Shown here: piece by piece, positions 9,554 to 21,538 of the stretch
Numbering within the stretch: position 1 is the stretch's first letter
Layout of the letters: the number at the start of each line of letters is the position of its first letter
Origin: Paracoccaceae bacterium
Lineage (GTDB): Bacteria > Pseudomonadota > Alphaproteobacteria > Rhodobacterales > Rhodobacteraceae
Direction: 5' to 3'
DNA length: 64,000 nucleotides
Assembly: GCA_947504705.1 (NCBI GenBank)
Contig: CANNIA010000004.1
Location: forward strand, 89,948-153,947
Program-made: the position numbers and the translations under genes
Notes under the pieces: model-generated
The model's input: only the letters and a program-made list of their open reading frames with translations
Database searches by the model: none
Told to the model about the DNA's origin: nothing

Positions 9554-10356
9554 CCATTCATCCCTCAGCCCAAATCCATCCTTCGGCGGTCGTCGAACCT
9601 GGTGCGGTGATTGGCGAAGGCGCGGTGGTCGGCCCTTTCGCGCTGATCGGGTCTGAGGTCACGCTGGGTGCGAGGGTGGTGGTGAAAAGCCATGCCGTGG
9701 TGACCGGCTGGACCGAGATTGGTGACGACAGCGTGATCTTTCCCTTCGCCACCGTGGGCGAGGTGCCGCAGGACCTGAAATATCATGGCGAACATACGCG
9801 GCTGATCGTCGGCCAACGGTGCCGCATCCGCGAGGCGGCGACGCTGAACACCGGCACCGACGGCGGCGGCGGGGTGACCCAGGTTGGGGATGACTGCCTG
9901 ATCATGACCGGCGCCCATGTCGGCCATGATGCGCAGATCGGCAACCGGGTTATCCTGGTGAACAATGTGGCCGTCGCGGGCCATGTCGTGCTGGGCGACG
10001 ATGTGATCGTCGGCGGCCTTTCCGGCATTCACCAATGGGTGCGCGTTGGGCAGGGTGCCATCATCGGCGCGGTCACCATGGTGACGAATGACGTGATCCC
10101 CTATGGGCTGGTGCAGGCCCCACGCGGCGAGCTGGACGGGCTGAACCTTGTGGGATTGAAGCGCCGGGGTGTGGACCGGGCCGGGATCACGGCGCTGCGC
10201 GCGGCCTATCAGACCTTGGCGCAGGAAGACGGCAGTTTCGTCGACCGCGCCCGCAAGCTGGCCGAGGAAAGCGATAGTCCCCTCGTGCGCGAGATTGCCG
10301 ATTTCATCCTGTCGAAGTCCGATCGCAGTTTCCTGACTCCGAAGGGCGGGCGGTGA
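9550..10356 (+). CDS. lpxA: UDP-N-acetylglucosamine acyltransferase LpxA
   Basis: First enzyme of lipid A synthesis, placing a 3-hydroxyacyl chain from ACP on UDP-GlcNAc. The N-terminal two thirds is a left-handed beta helix built of hexapeptide repeats such as [32 protein letters not shown] contains the catalytic His. The C-terminal helical domain follows LVGLKRRGV. It is 268 residues, the usual size. The ATG overlaps the fabZ stop, and lpxI begins inside its stop codon, so fabZ-lpxA-lpxI-lpxB are tightly coupled. Confidence 0.96.
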   Translation: MTIHPSAQIHPSAVVEPGAVIGEGAVVGPFALIGSEVTLGARVVVKSHAVVTGWTEIGDDSVIFPFATVGEVPQDLKYHGEHTRLIVGQRCRIREAATLNTGTDGGGGVTQVGDDCLIMTGAHVGHDAQIGNRVILVNNVAVAGHVVLGDDVIVGGLSGIHQWVRVGQGAIIGAVTMVTNDVIPYGLVQAPRGELDGLNLVGLKRRGVDRAGITALRAAYQTLAQEDGSFVDRARKLAEESDSPLVREIADFILSKSDRSFLTPKGGR

Positions 10357-11171
10357 CCGGCGAGCCGAAAACCGCGCTGATTGCCGGGCGCGGGGCCTTG
10401 CCCGCGGCCTTGGCGCAAGCGATGGCGGTTCCGCCGCTGGTGGCCTCGCTGAAAGGCTTTGTGCCTGAAGGTCTGGCGGTAGATATCGAGTTCAGGGTTG
10501 AGCGTCTGGCCCCCTTTCTGCGCCATCTGGGCGATCATGGGGTTGAACGGGTGGTCTTTGCTGGGGCCGTGCAACGCCCCGCACTGGACCCGGCGCTGAT
10601 TGACCCCGAAACCGTCACTCTGCTCCCACGCCTGATGCAGGCGATGGCGGCTGGAGATGACGCTACCTTGAGGGTCGTCTTGGAGATTTTCGCCGAGTCC
10701 GGGTTCACTGTGGCCGGGGTTGAGGATGTGGCGCCGGGTTTGCTTCCGGGTGCAGGAGTCTTGGTCGGCGAAGTCACGCCCCGGGATGAAGCGGATGCCA
10801 CGCGGGCGGCGGTGATTGTTGCAGCACTTGGCGCAGTCGATGTCGGGCAGGGCGCGGTAGTGGCTCAGGGCCTGTGCCTTGCGGTCGAGGCGCTGCCCGG
10901 AACCGATGCGATGCTTGCGGCGGTTGCCAGGCTGAAGCCCGGCCCACGGCCTGATCCGTCGCGGGGACGGGGGCTGTTCTACAAGGCGGCAAAGCCGGGG
11001 CAGGATCGGCGGATCGATCTGCCGACGCTTGGCCCGGCGACATTGCGGGCGGCGGAAGCGGCGGGACTTGGTGGCGTGGCCTTTGAGGCGGGATCGGTTG
11101 TCTGTCTGGACTTGCCCGAAATGAAGCGTCTGGCTGGGGAGCTGGGCCTGTTCCTTTGGGCGCGGGGATGA
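10353..11171 (+). CDS. lpxI: UDP-2,3-diacylglucosamine pyrophosphatase LpxI
   Basis: LpxI (formerly DUF1009) hydrolyses UDP-2,3-diacylglucosamine to lipid X, replacing the unrelated LpxH in many alphaproteobacteria. The N-terminus LIAGRGALPAALAQA is typical. The C-terminal catalytic domain shows RRIDLPTLGPATLRAAEAAG and AFEAGSVVCLD. It is 272 residues. It starts at a GTG that overlaps the lpxA stop (GTGA), and its own stop overlaps lpxB. It sits between lpxA and lpxB, which fits its step in the pathway. Confidence 0.94.
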   Translation: MTGEPKTALIAGRGALPAALAQAMAVPPLVASLKGFVPEGLAVDIEFRVERLAPFLRHLGDHGVERVVFAGAVQRPALDPALIDPETVTLLPRLMQAMAAGDDATLRVVLEIFAESGFTVAGVEDVAPGLLPGAGVLVGEVTPRDEADATRAAVIVAALGAVDVGQGAVVAQGLCLAVEALPGTDAMLAAVARLKPGPRPDPSRGRGLFYKAAKPGQDRRIDLPTLGPATLRAAEAAGLGGVAFEAGSVVCLDLPEMKRLAGELGLFLWARG

Positions 11172-12325
11172 GCGGTCCCTTCAGGCTTTTCCTCATCGCG
11201 GGGGAGCCTTCGGGCGACCGGCTGGGGGCGGCCTTGATGGCAGGGCTAAAGGTGCTGTCACCCGGGGTTTCGTTTGTCGGTGTGGGTGGGCCTCTGATGC
11301 AGGCCGAAGGACTGGAGAGCCAGTTCCCCATGGAAGAGCTGTCGGTCATGGGCATTGCCGAGGTTCTGCCCAAGTATTTCCAACTTAAACGCCGGATCCG
11401 CGAGGCCGCCGAGGCGGCGCTGGCCAGTGGCGCCGAAGCGCTGATTACCATCGACTCGCCCGATTTCTGTCTGCGGGTGGCGAGGATCGTCAAAGTCGCG
11501 CGGCCAGAGTTCCGCACCGTTCATTACGTTGCGCCCTCGGTCTGGGCCTGGCGACCGGGGAGGGCGGCCAAGATGGCGCGGGTTGTGGACCATGTGCTGG
11601 CGCTCCTACCGTTCGAGCCGCCCTATATGACGGCGGCGGGCATGACTTGCGATTTTGTCGGGCATCCGGTGGTGGCCGAAGCGCTGGCCTCGGACGCCGA
11701 ACGCGCGGACTTTGCGGGCAAGGGTCCGCTGCTTCTGGCCCTGCCGGGGTCACGGCGGTCGGAGGTCACGCGGCTTGCCCCGGTCTTTGGCGAGGTGATC
11801 GCGCGGCTGGAGGCGAAGTATCCCGACCTGCGGGTTGCACTGCCCACGGTGCGCGGGGTGGCCGATCTGGTGCAGGACCTGACCGCTGGTTGGGCAGTGC
11901 GGCCCGAGATCATCATGGATGCCCCCGCCAAACGCGGCGCCTTTGCCGCCGCCAATGTGGCGCTGGCGGCCTCGGGCACGGTGTCCTTGGAGCTTGCCGC
12001 GAATGGTTGCCCGATGGTCATCGCCTATAACATGCACTGGGTCAGCTGGTGGCTGATGCAGCGGGCGGCGCTGATCGACACGGTGACGCTGGTGAACCTT
12101 GTCACCGAGACGCGGGTGGTGCCAGAATTCCTTGGTCCCGCCTGCAAGCCGGACGCCATAGCGGCAGCGGTCGAGGCTGTGCTGGCCAACCCCTCCGCCC
12201 AGAAAGCGGCGATGGCTCTGACGATGGAACGGCTGGGTCAGGGGGGCGAGGCGCCCGGCCTTAGGGCTGCGTCGTCGGTGCTGGCGGCTCTTCCCCGTTC
12301 ACGATTGCCAGGACCTGCGGCATAA
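11168..12325 (+). CDS. lpxB: Lipid-A-disaccharide synthase LpxB
   Basis: GT19 glycosyltransferase that joins UDP-2,3-diacylglucosamine and lipid X into the beta-1,6 disaccharide core of lipid A. Key segments are IAGEPSGDRLGA at the N-terminus, GVGGPLMQAEG, YVAPSVWAWRPGRA, LALPGSRRSEV and the late ALAASGTVSLELA. The ATG at 11168 overlaps the lpxI stop; a TTG four codons earlier is less likely. Length is 385 residues. Its last 65 bases run antisense to the end of the downstream DUF2059 gene, giving a tail ([11 protein letters not shown]) that looks unconserved. Confidence 0.94.
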   Translation: MSGPFRLFLIAGEPSGDRLGAALMAGLKVLSPGVSFVGVGGPLMQAEGLESQFPMEELSVMGIAEVLPKYFQLKRRIREAAEAALASGAEALITIDSPDFCLRVARIVKVARPEFRTVHYVAPSVWAWRPGRAAKMARVVDHVLALLPFEPPYMTAAGMTCDFVGHPVVAEALASDAERADFAGKGPLLLALPGSRRSEVTRLAPVFGEVIARLEAKYPDLRVALPTVRGVADLVQDLTAGWAVRPEIIMDAPAKRGAFAAANVALAASGTVSLELAANGCPMVIAYNMHWVSWWLMQRAALIDTVTLVNLVTETRVVPEFLGPACKPDAIAAAVEAVLANPSAQKAAMALTMERLGQGGEAPGLRAASSVLAALPRSRLPGPAA

Positions 12326-12755
12326 GCTCTTGCATCTTGGCACCGATGAAGTTGTTCAGCGCAGGCGCTTGCGCGGCGGTCAGTTGTGGCAGTTTGGCCA
12401 TCACCGACTTGCCCTCTGGCGTTGCGTAGAAATCGGTCAGCGCCGTGATCTCGGCCAAGGTGAACATGTCTGCCATGATCCCGGCCTGATCGCGCATCAT
12501 GGCGGGCAAGGGTTCGGAAAAAGCGTCAAGATAGAGTGCCTTGATCTTGCCCAGTTGGTCGTCAGTTAGCACCGCACCGCCGACCGTCACCTGATCCAGG
12601 ATCGGCTGGTAAAGCATGCCGATCATCGCTTCCATGTCGAAATCGGCCAGCGCCATATCTATATAGACCTGCGCAGCGGCGACCCGTTCGTCACGGGTTT
12701 CGGCCAAGGCGGGCAGGGGAAGGGCCAAGGCCAGCGCAAGAATGAGCGACTTCAC
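12261..12755 (-). CDS. Secreted DUF2059-domain protein
   Basis: A 164-residue exported protein with a clear signal peptide ([18 protein letters not shown]). A helical DUF2059-type domain follows, with the recurring pattern [40 protein letters not shown]. Proteins of this kind are periplasmic and of unknown function. The GTG start overlaps the mnmA stop (GTGA) and has AAGGGA eight bases upstream, so it is translated with mnmA. Its 3-prime end overlaps lpxB antisense by 65 bases. The family call rests on the signal peptide and the [12 protein letters not shown] core. Confidence 0.8.
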   Translation of the reverse strand: MKSLILALALALPLPALAETRDERVAAAQVYIDMALADFDMEAMIGMLYQPILDQVTVGGAVLTDDQLGKIKALYLDAFSEPLPAMMRDQAGIMADMFTLAEITALTDFYATPEGKSVMAKLPQLTAAQAPALNNFIGAKMQELMPQVLAIVNGEEPPAPTTQP

Positions 12756-13918
12756 GAGGATGGTCCCTTCCAGATCCAGCCACCGCCATAGATGCGGCTG
12801 CCCTCGGGGGCATAGAAAACGCAAGCCTGCCCGGCGCTGACCCCATCTTCGGCGGCCAGAAGCTCGACCTCGGCAGTGGTCGGGCCGGTAGGGCGAAGGA
12901 TCGCCTCACGCGGCGGGCGGGTCGAACGGACCTTGACGTTCAGATGCCATTCGGCGCGCGAGTCAAAGGCCTCGTCGCCCAGCCAGTTGATTTCCCGGAC
13001 CGGGATGATCCGCGTCGACAGCGCCGCCTTGGGGCCGACGATGACGCGCCGCATCGCGGGGTCCAGCTTCACGACGTAAAGTGGGTCTTCAAGGCCGCCG
13101 AGCCCCAGACCTTTGCGCTGGCCGATGGTGTAATGGATCACGCCGCGATGGTCGCCAAGGACGTTGCCATCAAGGTCCACGATCTGACCGGGATCGGCCG
13201 AACCCGGGCGCAGCTTTTCGATCACGGCGGCATAGTTGCCGTTCGGGACAAAGCAGATGTCCTGACTGTCGGGCTTGTCTGCCACCGGCAATCCGTATTT
13301 CGCGGCTAAAGCGCGGGTCTCGGCCTTCGATGCCAGATGTCCCAGCGGAAAGCGCAGATAGGACAGCTGATCGGGCGTGGTCGAGAACAGGAAATAGCTT
13401 TGATCCCGCGCCGCATCGGCGGCCTGATGCAGTTCCGGCCCCAAACCCCCAAGCTTGCGCTGGATGTAATGGCCGGTCGCCATGCAATCGGCGTCAAGCT
13501 CCTTGGCCGTGGCCAGAAGGTCCTTGAATTTCACCCGTTCGTTGCAGCGGATGCAGGGTACCGGCGTTGCGCCGGCAAGATAGGCGTCGGCAAACTCCTC
13601 GATCACTGCTTCGCGAAAAGTGTTTTCATAGTCGAGGACATAGTGCGGGAAACCCATCGTCTCGGCCACGCGGCGCGCATCATGAATGTCGCGACCCGCA
13701 CAGCAGGCACCCTTCTTGGCCAGCGCAGCACCATGGTCGTAAAGCTGCAGAGTTACGCCGACAACGTCATAGCCTTCCTCGGCCAGCATCGCCGCCACGA
13801 CCGAGCTGTCCACACCGCCCGACATGGCAACGACCACCCGCGTCTGGGACGGGGGTTTGGGCAGGCCAAGGGAATTAGGGGCATGAGAGTTCGGGGCGGA
13901 ATCGCGCGGCATTGGCAT
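12752..13918 (-). CDS. mnmA: tRNA-specific 2-thiouridylase MnmA
   Basis: Makes 2-thiouridine at the wobble position of tRNA-Lys, Glu and Gln, taking sulfur from a persulfide relay. The ATP PP-loop [13 protein letters not shown] is at residues 27-39. The two catalytic cysteines are in [13 protein letters not shown] and [11 protein letters not shown]. Later [11 protein letters not shown] also matches. It is 388 residues, slightly longer than average because of a 25-residue Pro/Ser-rich N-terminus that may not all be translated. It is the promoter-proximal gene of a two-gene unit with the DUF2059 protein. Confidence 0.95.
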   Translation of the reverse strand: MPMPRDSAPNSHAPNSLGLPKPPSQTRVVVAMSGGVDSSVVAAMLAEEGYDVVGVTLQLYDHGAALAKKGACCAGRDIHDARRVAETMGFPHYVLDYENTFREAVIEEFADAYLAGATPVPCIRCNERVKFKDLLATAKELDADCMATGHYIQRKLGGLGPELHQAADAARDQSYFLFSTTPDQLSYLRFPLGHLASKAETRALAAKYGLPVADKPDSQDICFVPNGNYAAVIEKLRPGSADPGQIVDLDGNVLGDHRGVIHYTIGQRKGLGLGGLEDPLYVVKLDPAMRRVIVGPKAALSTRIIPVREINWLGDEAFDSRAEWHLNVKVRSTRPPREAILRPTGPTTAEVELLAAEDGVSAGQACVFYAPEGSRIYGGGWIWKGPSS

Positions 13919-14035
13919 TGTCCGGGTTGCGGGAATGACCGGTAATATATGAAAATGCTGTGCAGTCTCAATCCCCCCTTTCAGGATTGATTAAGGCTGT
14001 TCCGCCATTCTTGCCGCAAATGTGAGGAATGGACG

Positions 14036-14314
14036 ATGTTCTTGAAAAAGGTTGATGGCCCAAGGCAGGTGACCCTGCCCGATGGCAGCATTCTTAGCCG
14101 GGCGGATCTGCCCCCGCCCGATACCCGCCGCTGGGTGGCCAGCCGCAAGGCCGTGGTGGTCAAGGCGGTGCTCTACGGGCTGATTCCGCAAACCGAGGCG
14201 TTGGAACGCTATGCGCTGTCGGAAGAAGAGTTTCAGATTTGGCGCAATGCTGTCGAAAGGCACGGCGATCAGGGTTTGAAAGTCACAGCCATTCAAAAAT
14301 ATAGACAACTTTAG
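14036..14314 (+). CDS. sciP: CtrA inhibitor SciP (DUF1153)
   Basis: A 92-residue helix-turn-helix protein of the DUF1153/SciP family. In Caulobacter SciP binds CtrA and DNA and blocks CtrA-activated transcription. Recognisable parts are the N-terminal VTLPDGSILSRADLPPPDTRRWVASRKAVVV and the HTH-like GLIPQTEALERYALSEEEFQIWRNAVERHG. The ATG follows GTGAGGAATGGACG. Its neighbour downstream on the same strand is ctrA itself, 99 bases away, which supports the assignment. The upstream 117 bases are shared with divergent mnmA. Confidence 0.9.
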   Translation: MFLKKVDGPRQVTLPDGSILSRADLPPPDTRRWVASRKAVVVKAVLYGLIPQTEALERYALSEEEFQIWRNAVERHGDQGLKVTAIQKYRQL

Positions 14315-14352
14315 ATTGTTTATCGCTCGCGCTCTGGCAAAGTAACTGTCGG

Positions 14353-14380
14353 TTAACCATTGGCCCGCAATCTTGTTAAC
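14353..14380 (+). promoter_or_regulatory. CtrA-like half-sites upstream of ctrA
   Basis: TTAACCAT (14353-14360) matches the CtrA half-site, and a second TTAA lies in GTTAAC at 14375-14380. The spacing between them (19 bases) is not the full TTAA-N7-TTAA arrangement, so autoregulation is suggested rather than shown. Confidence 0.4.
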
Positions 14381-14413
14381 GACGAAGGATTTTTTTGACG
14401 GAGAAACCGACAA

Positions 14414-15121
14414 ATGCGCATTCTCTTGGTGGAAGATGACCCGACGACCTCTCGCAGCATTGAATTGATGCTGACCCATGCAAACCTGAACGTCTATTGC
14501 ACGGATATGGGCGAAGATGGTGTCGATCTGGCAAAGCTTTATGATTACGACCTGATCCTCTTGGATCTGACCCTTCCGGACATGAGCGGGCATGAAGTGC
14601 TGCGTCAGATCCGGCAGGCACGGGTCGAAACCCCGATTCTGATCCTGTCCGGGGCCGATGATACCGAAAACAAGCTTAAGGGCTTTGGCTTCGGTGCCGA
14701 TGATTACCTGACCAAACCCTTCCACCGTGAGGAGTTGGTGGCGCGTATTCACGCGATCATCCGCCGGTCCAAGGGGCACAGCCAATCGATCATCAAGACC
14801 GGGCTGGTTTCGGTCAACCTTGACGCCAAAACGGTCGAGGCTGAGGGTAAGTCGGTGCATCTGACCGGCAAGGAATATCAGATGCTGGAGCTGCTTTCCC
14901 TGCGCAAAGGCACGACCCTGACCAAGGAAATGTTCCTGAACCACCTTTACGGCGGCATGGACGAACCCGAACTGAAGATCATCGATGTCTTCATCTGCAA
15001 ATTGCGCAAAAAGCTGGCCGAGGCGACGGGCGGCGACAATTACATCGAAACCGTCTGGGGCCGGGGCTATGTGCTGCGCGATCCCGCCAATGGCGTTGCG
15101 CGCTTGGCAGAAAGCGCCTGA
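14414..15121 (+). CDS. ctrA: Cell-cycle response regulator CtrA
   Basis: OmpR-type response regulator. In Caulobacter CtrA controls the cell cycle; in Rhodobacter relatives it mainly drives motility and gene-transfer-agent genes. The receiver domain starts [17 protein letters not shown], with the phosphoacceptor Asp51 in [10 protein letters not shown] and the conserved Lys in DDYLTKPF. The C-terminal winged helix contains [12 protein letters not shown] and the DNA-recognition VWGRGYVL. Length is 235 residues, as in other CtrA proteins. It is adjacent to sciP. Confidence 0.96.
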   Translation: MRILLVEDDPTTSRSIELMLTHANLNVYCTDMGEDGVDLAKLYDYDLILLDLTLPDMSGHEVLRQIRQARVETPILILSGADDTENKLKGFGFGADDYLTKPFHREELVARIHAIIRRSKGHSQSIIKTGLVSVNLDAKTVEAEGKSVHLTGKEYQMLELLSLRKGTTLTKEMFLNHLYGGMDEPELKIIDVFICKLRKKLAEATGGDNYIETVWGRGYVLRDPANGVARLAESA

Positions 15122-15131
15122 CTTGTCCTGA

Positions 15132-19387
<4,256 letters not shown>

Positions 19388-19393
<6 letters not shown>

Positions 19394-19430
19394 GACCGCT
19401 CATCCCTCCCTTGCTGGCGGTCTTCGCTGA
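19388..19430 (+). repeat. Dispersed intergenic repeat, copy 1 (GGTTAG-CCGCTCATCC type)
   Basis: The sequence starting at the recG stop codon (GGTTAGGACCGCTCATCC) and ending TCTTCGCTGA closely matches 44037-44077, which also starts at a stop codon. An inner inverted repeat GACCGC/GCGGTC can form a hairpin, so it may act as a transcript end. It is likely a member of a genome-wide family, which cannot be counted here. Confidence 0.6.
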
Positions 19431-19446
19431 GCAGCGATGAGTTCCG

Positions 19447-19474
19447 TCAGGGATGAAGAGCGTTTGATCCCTGA
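19447..19474 (+). repeat. Inverted repeat after recG
   Basis: TCAGGGAT (19447-19454) and ATCCCTGA (19467-19474) form a perfect 8-bp stem with a 12-base loop. No run of T follows, so it is not a standard intrinsic terminator. It may be a processing hairpin for the ligA-recG mRNA. Confidence 0.45.
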
Positions 19475-19476
19475 AT

Positions 19477-19501
19477 GTTCTTCTATGTTCCTAAAAAGTT
19501 C
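19477..19501 (+). promoter_or_regulatory. Candidate LexA (SOS) box: three GTTC direct repeats
   Basis: GTTC occurs at 19477, 19487 and 19498. The last two form GTTC-N7-GTTC with an A-rich spacer, the LexA operator reported for Rhodobacter, Caulobacter and Rhizobium relatives. A degenerate inverse copy (GAAC-N7-CAAC) lies at 19525-19539. All are within 80 bases upstream of the 40-residue gene, where a repressor would cover the promoter. Confidence 0.6.
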
Positions 19502-19555
19502 TTTACAAGGTTAACGGATTGTGAGAACAATATAGCAACAATAACGGAGGATGCG

Positions 19556-19678
19556 ATGAAAGAGGCGATGAAAACCCTGCTCTCCACCACCCCGCGTGGC
19601 GCGATCGAGGATCTGGTTGGTGTTGTGTCCCTGTTCGTTCTGGTTTTTGCCATGCTGTCCCTGCCCAGCCTGGCCTGA
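19556..19678 (+). CDS. 40-residue single-pass membrane peptide, putative SOS-regulated
   Basis: I do not recognise a named family. The 40 residues consist of a short polar N-terminus with a Lys, Arg and two Ser-Thr pairs, a GAIEDL segment, and one strongly hydrophobic stretch (VGVVSLFVLVFAMLSLPSLA) that ends the protein, as in an inner-membrane single-pass peptide. GGAGG lies shortly upstream of the ATG and a good intrinsic terminator lies 74 bases downstream, so it is a complete small transcription unit. The upstream LexA-like repeats and the recG neighbour suggest induction by DNA damage. By analogy, Caulobacter SidA is a 29-residue SOS-induced membrane inhibitor of division, but there is no visible sequence match. 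Longer in-frame starts (19475) would overlap the putative operator. Confidence 0.7.
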   Translation: MKEAMKTLLSTTPRGAIEDLVGVVSLFVLVFAMLSLPSLA

Positions 19679-19751
19679 AGGTTTCTGCCCCGCGCTCTGC
19701 CCCATACACGGTCTTCCCGCCATTTGCCTGGCCTACCGTTTCCAGACGCGC

Positions 19752-19784
19752 ACCTGCCGTCCCTGTGACGTGCGGCGGTTTTTT
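19752..19784 (+). terminator. Intrinsic terminator of the small membrane peptide gene
   Basis: ACC-T-GCCG pairs with CGGC-GGT (7 bp with one bulged T) around a 13-base loop and runs directly into six T. It faces the reverse-strand NifU-like gene and touches its stop codon. Confidence 0.65.
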
Positions 19785-20218
19785 CATGTGGCCGCTTCCA
19801 TGGCCTCGCAGACCGCCTCCAGCGCCAGAAGGATCGAGGCGTGGCGGTTCTTGTAGTCGCGGGCGGGGAGGAGGGCTTCGTAGCCTTGGAACGGGGCTGC
19901 GGGGACCGGGCCGTTGTTCTTGAGCATGGCTTTCAGGGCGTCGCGGGCGGACTGAAGCTCGGGCAGGCTGCGGCCGATCACGGCTTGGCCAAGGATGGCA
20001 GCCGAGGCCTGACCAAGGGCGCAGGCTTTCACGTCCTGCGCGAACTCGGCGACTTTGCCGTTCTTGACGACCACATCCGCCGCCACGGTCGACCCGCAGA
20101 GAGGGGAGCGGCGGCGGGCGGTGCCTTGGGGCTGGGAGAGTCGCCCCAGATGCGGGATATCGACCGCGAGGGCAAGGATGCGGGTCGAGTAGAGTTTGAT
20201 GAGGTCGCTGTCGCTCAT
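19784..20218 (-). CDS. NifU/IscU-like iron-sulfur cluster assembly scaffold
   Basis: A 144-residue protein with the NifU N-terminal (IscU-like) fold. SPLCGSTVAADVVV carries the first conserved Cys, and KACALGQASAAILGQAVIGRS carries the second with the typical ALGQAS sequence. A third Cys (EAVCEAMEAA) is at the C-terminus. Such proteins hold nascent Fe-S clusters for delivery to targets. The start MSDSDLIKLYSTRI is at 20218. A second copy of the start region lies 23 bases upstream and makes a short upstream reading frame. No other suf or isc gene is nearby; hisI is divergent. Confidence 0.8.
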   Translation of the reverse strand: MSDSDLIKLYSTRILALAVDIPHLGRLSQPQGTARRRSPLCGSTVAADVVVKNGKVAEFAQDVKACALGQASAAILGQAVIGRSLPELQSARDALKAMLKNNGPVPAAPFQGYEALLPARDYKNRHASILLALEAVCEAMEAAT

Positions 20219-20241
20219 ATCAAGTGATCGCTGTCGCTCAT
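20205..20241 (-). promoter_or_regulatory. Duplicated start region with a mini-ORF before the NifU-like gene
   Basis: ATGAGCGACAGCGA occurs twice, 23 bases apart (20228-20241 and 20205-20218). The upstream ATG opens an eight-residue frame (MSDSDHLI) whose TGA overlaps the real ATG. Ribosomes may therefore reach the gene by termination-reinitiation. Confidence 0.6.
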
Positions 20242-20302
20242 GGAATTCCCTTGGCTGACCCCGTATGTAGACCTGCGACGCGGCCGTGCCAAGGAGAAGA
20301 CC

Positions 20303-20674
20303 ATGACTTTTGATCCTGCCTTGCTGAAGTATGACGGGCAGGGGTTGATCCCTTGCGTGGCGCAGGATCAGGCCTCGGGGGAGGTTCTGATGGTCGCCTG
20401 GATGAACGAAGGCGCGGTTCAGCGGACGCTGGAGACTGGACGCGTCACCTACTGGTCGCGGTCGCGGGGGGAGTTCTGGGTCAAGGGGGAGAGTTCGGGG
20501 CATCATCAGCGGCTGGTCGAGCTGCGGGTCGATTGTGACCGGGACTGCCTGCTGGCGCTGGTCGAGCAGGAGGGGCCGGCCTGTCATACCAACCGGCGGT
20601 CGTGTTTTTATACAGCGGTTCGGGGAGGGGAAGAGGTGGAAATCATGGAACCTGTCCACGGTGGACACTTCTGA
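20303..20674 (+). CDS. hisI: Phosphoribosyl-AMP cyclohydrolase HisI
   Basis: Opens the purine ring of phosphoribosyl-AMP in the third step of histidine synthesis; a zinc and magnesium enzyme. Matching segments are EVLMVAWMNEGAVQRTLETGRVTYWSRSR, the metal-site VDCDRDCLLALVEQEGPACHT and NRRSCFYTAV. It is a monofunctional 123-residue protein without the HisE pyrophosphohydrolase domain, as usual in alphaproteobacteria. The ATG at 20303 has AAGGAG upstream. It stands alone, away from other his genes, convergent with gluQRS. Confidence 0.95.
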   Translation: MTFDPALLKYDGQGLIPCVAQDQASGEVLMVAWMNEGAVQRTLETGRVTYWSRSRGEFWVKGESSGHHQRLVELRVDCDRDCLLALVEQEGPACHTNRRSCFYTAVRGGEEVEIMEPVHGGHF

Positions 20675-20710
20675 CTTTTGCAATTGAAACCAAACGGTTG
20701 CTTGCGGACG

Positions 20711-21538
20711 TTAAGGATTTGGTAATCCGACCATTCGGCGGATATCGGCGGGGGTGGCACCCTCAGTCCGGTATTTTGACAGGGCGCGGGCATCATCGCG
20801 TTTCGCCAGCCGTTTGCCCTGATCATCGCGGATCAGGCGGTGGTGGTGGTAAGTGGGGGTGGGCAGGCCAAGCAGGCCTTGCAGCACCACATGGATCGCG
20901 GTGGCGTCAAACAGGTCCTCGCCACGCGTGACTTCGGTTATGCCTTGGGCAGCATCGTCCACCACGACCGCAAGGTGATAGGATGTGCCGATGTCGCGGC
21001 GGGCTAGGACGATGTCGCCGAATTCGCGGCTCATCTGGGTGGTGTCATAGCGATAGGTGCCGGGGCGGGTGCCGGTTTCGGTAAAACTGACGGTGCCAAG
21101 GCGGACCATTGCCGCCGCCATGTCCAGCCGGATCGCGCCATCGGGATGGTGTTGGCCGCGACAGGTGCCGGGATAGACCGGGCCGTCGGGGCCGATGATC
21201 GGGGCGCCTTCCTGCGGGGCGGAAAGGACGGCGCGAATGTCGCCGCGTGTGCAGGTGCAGGCGTAGGTCAGACCTTGCGCGGAGAGCGTGTCGAGGGCTG
21301 ACTGATAGGCGGGCAGTCTGTTGGACTGGCGCAGGACCGGTTCTTTCCACGACAGGCCAAGCCAGTGGAGGTCGTCATAGATCGCCTGCTCCCATTCCGG
21401 TTTTGAGCGGGCGGTGTCAATATCTTCGATCCTGAGGAGAAACCGGTCACCCCGTTCGGCAGCCACAAAGGCGGCATAGGCATGACCCAGATGCAGCGGG
21501 CCGGTTGGCGAGGGGGCGAAGCGGGTTACCCGAGCCAT
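20711..21538 (-). CDS. gluQ: Glutamyl-Q tRNA(Asp) synthetase GluQRS
   Basis: A truncated glutamyl-tRNA synthetase paralogue that attaches glutamate to queuosine at position 34 of tRNA-Asp rather than charging tRNA-Glu. It has the class I HLGH signature ([16 protein letters not shown]) and [14 protein letters not shown] in place of KMSKS. A zinc-binding set CTCTRGD with YPGTCR follows, and it lacks the anticodon-binding C-terminal half, ending at 275 residues. It overlaps the end of trmFO by 13 bases, so these two tRNA-modification genes are one unit. queA is elsewhere in the window. Confidence 0.93.
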   Translation of the reverse strand: MARVTRFAPSPTGPLHLGHAYAAFVAAERGDRFLLRIEDIDTARSKPEWEQAIYDDLHWLGLSWKEPVLRQSNRLPAYQSALDTLSAQGLTYACTCTRGDIRAVLSAPQEGAPIIGPDGPVYPGTCRGQHHPDGAIRLDMAAAMVRLGTVSFTETGTRPGTYRYDTTQMSREFGDIVLARRDIGTSYHLAVVVDDAAQGITEVTRGEDLFDATAIHVVLQGLLGLPTPTYHHHRLIRDDQGKRLAKRDDARALSKYRTEGATPADIRRMVGLPNP

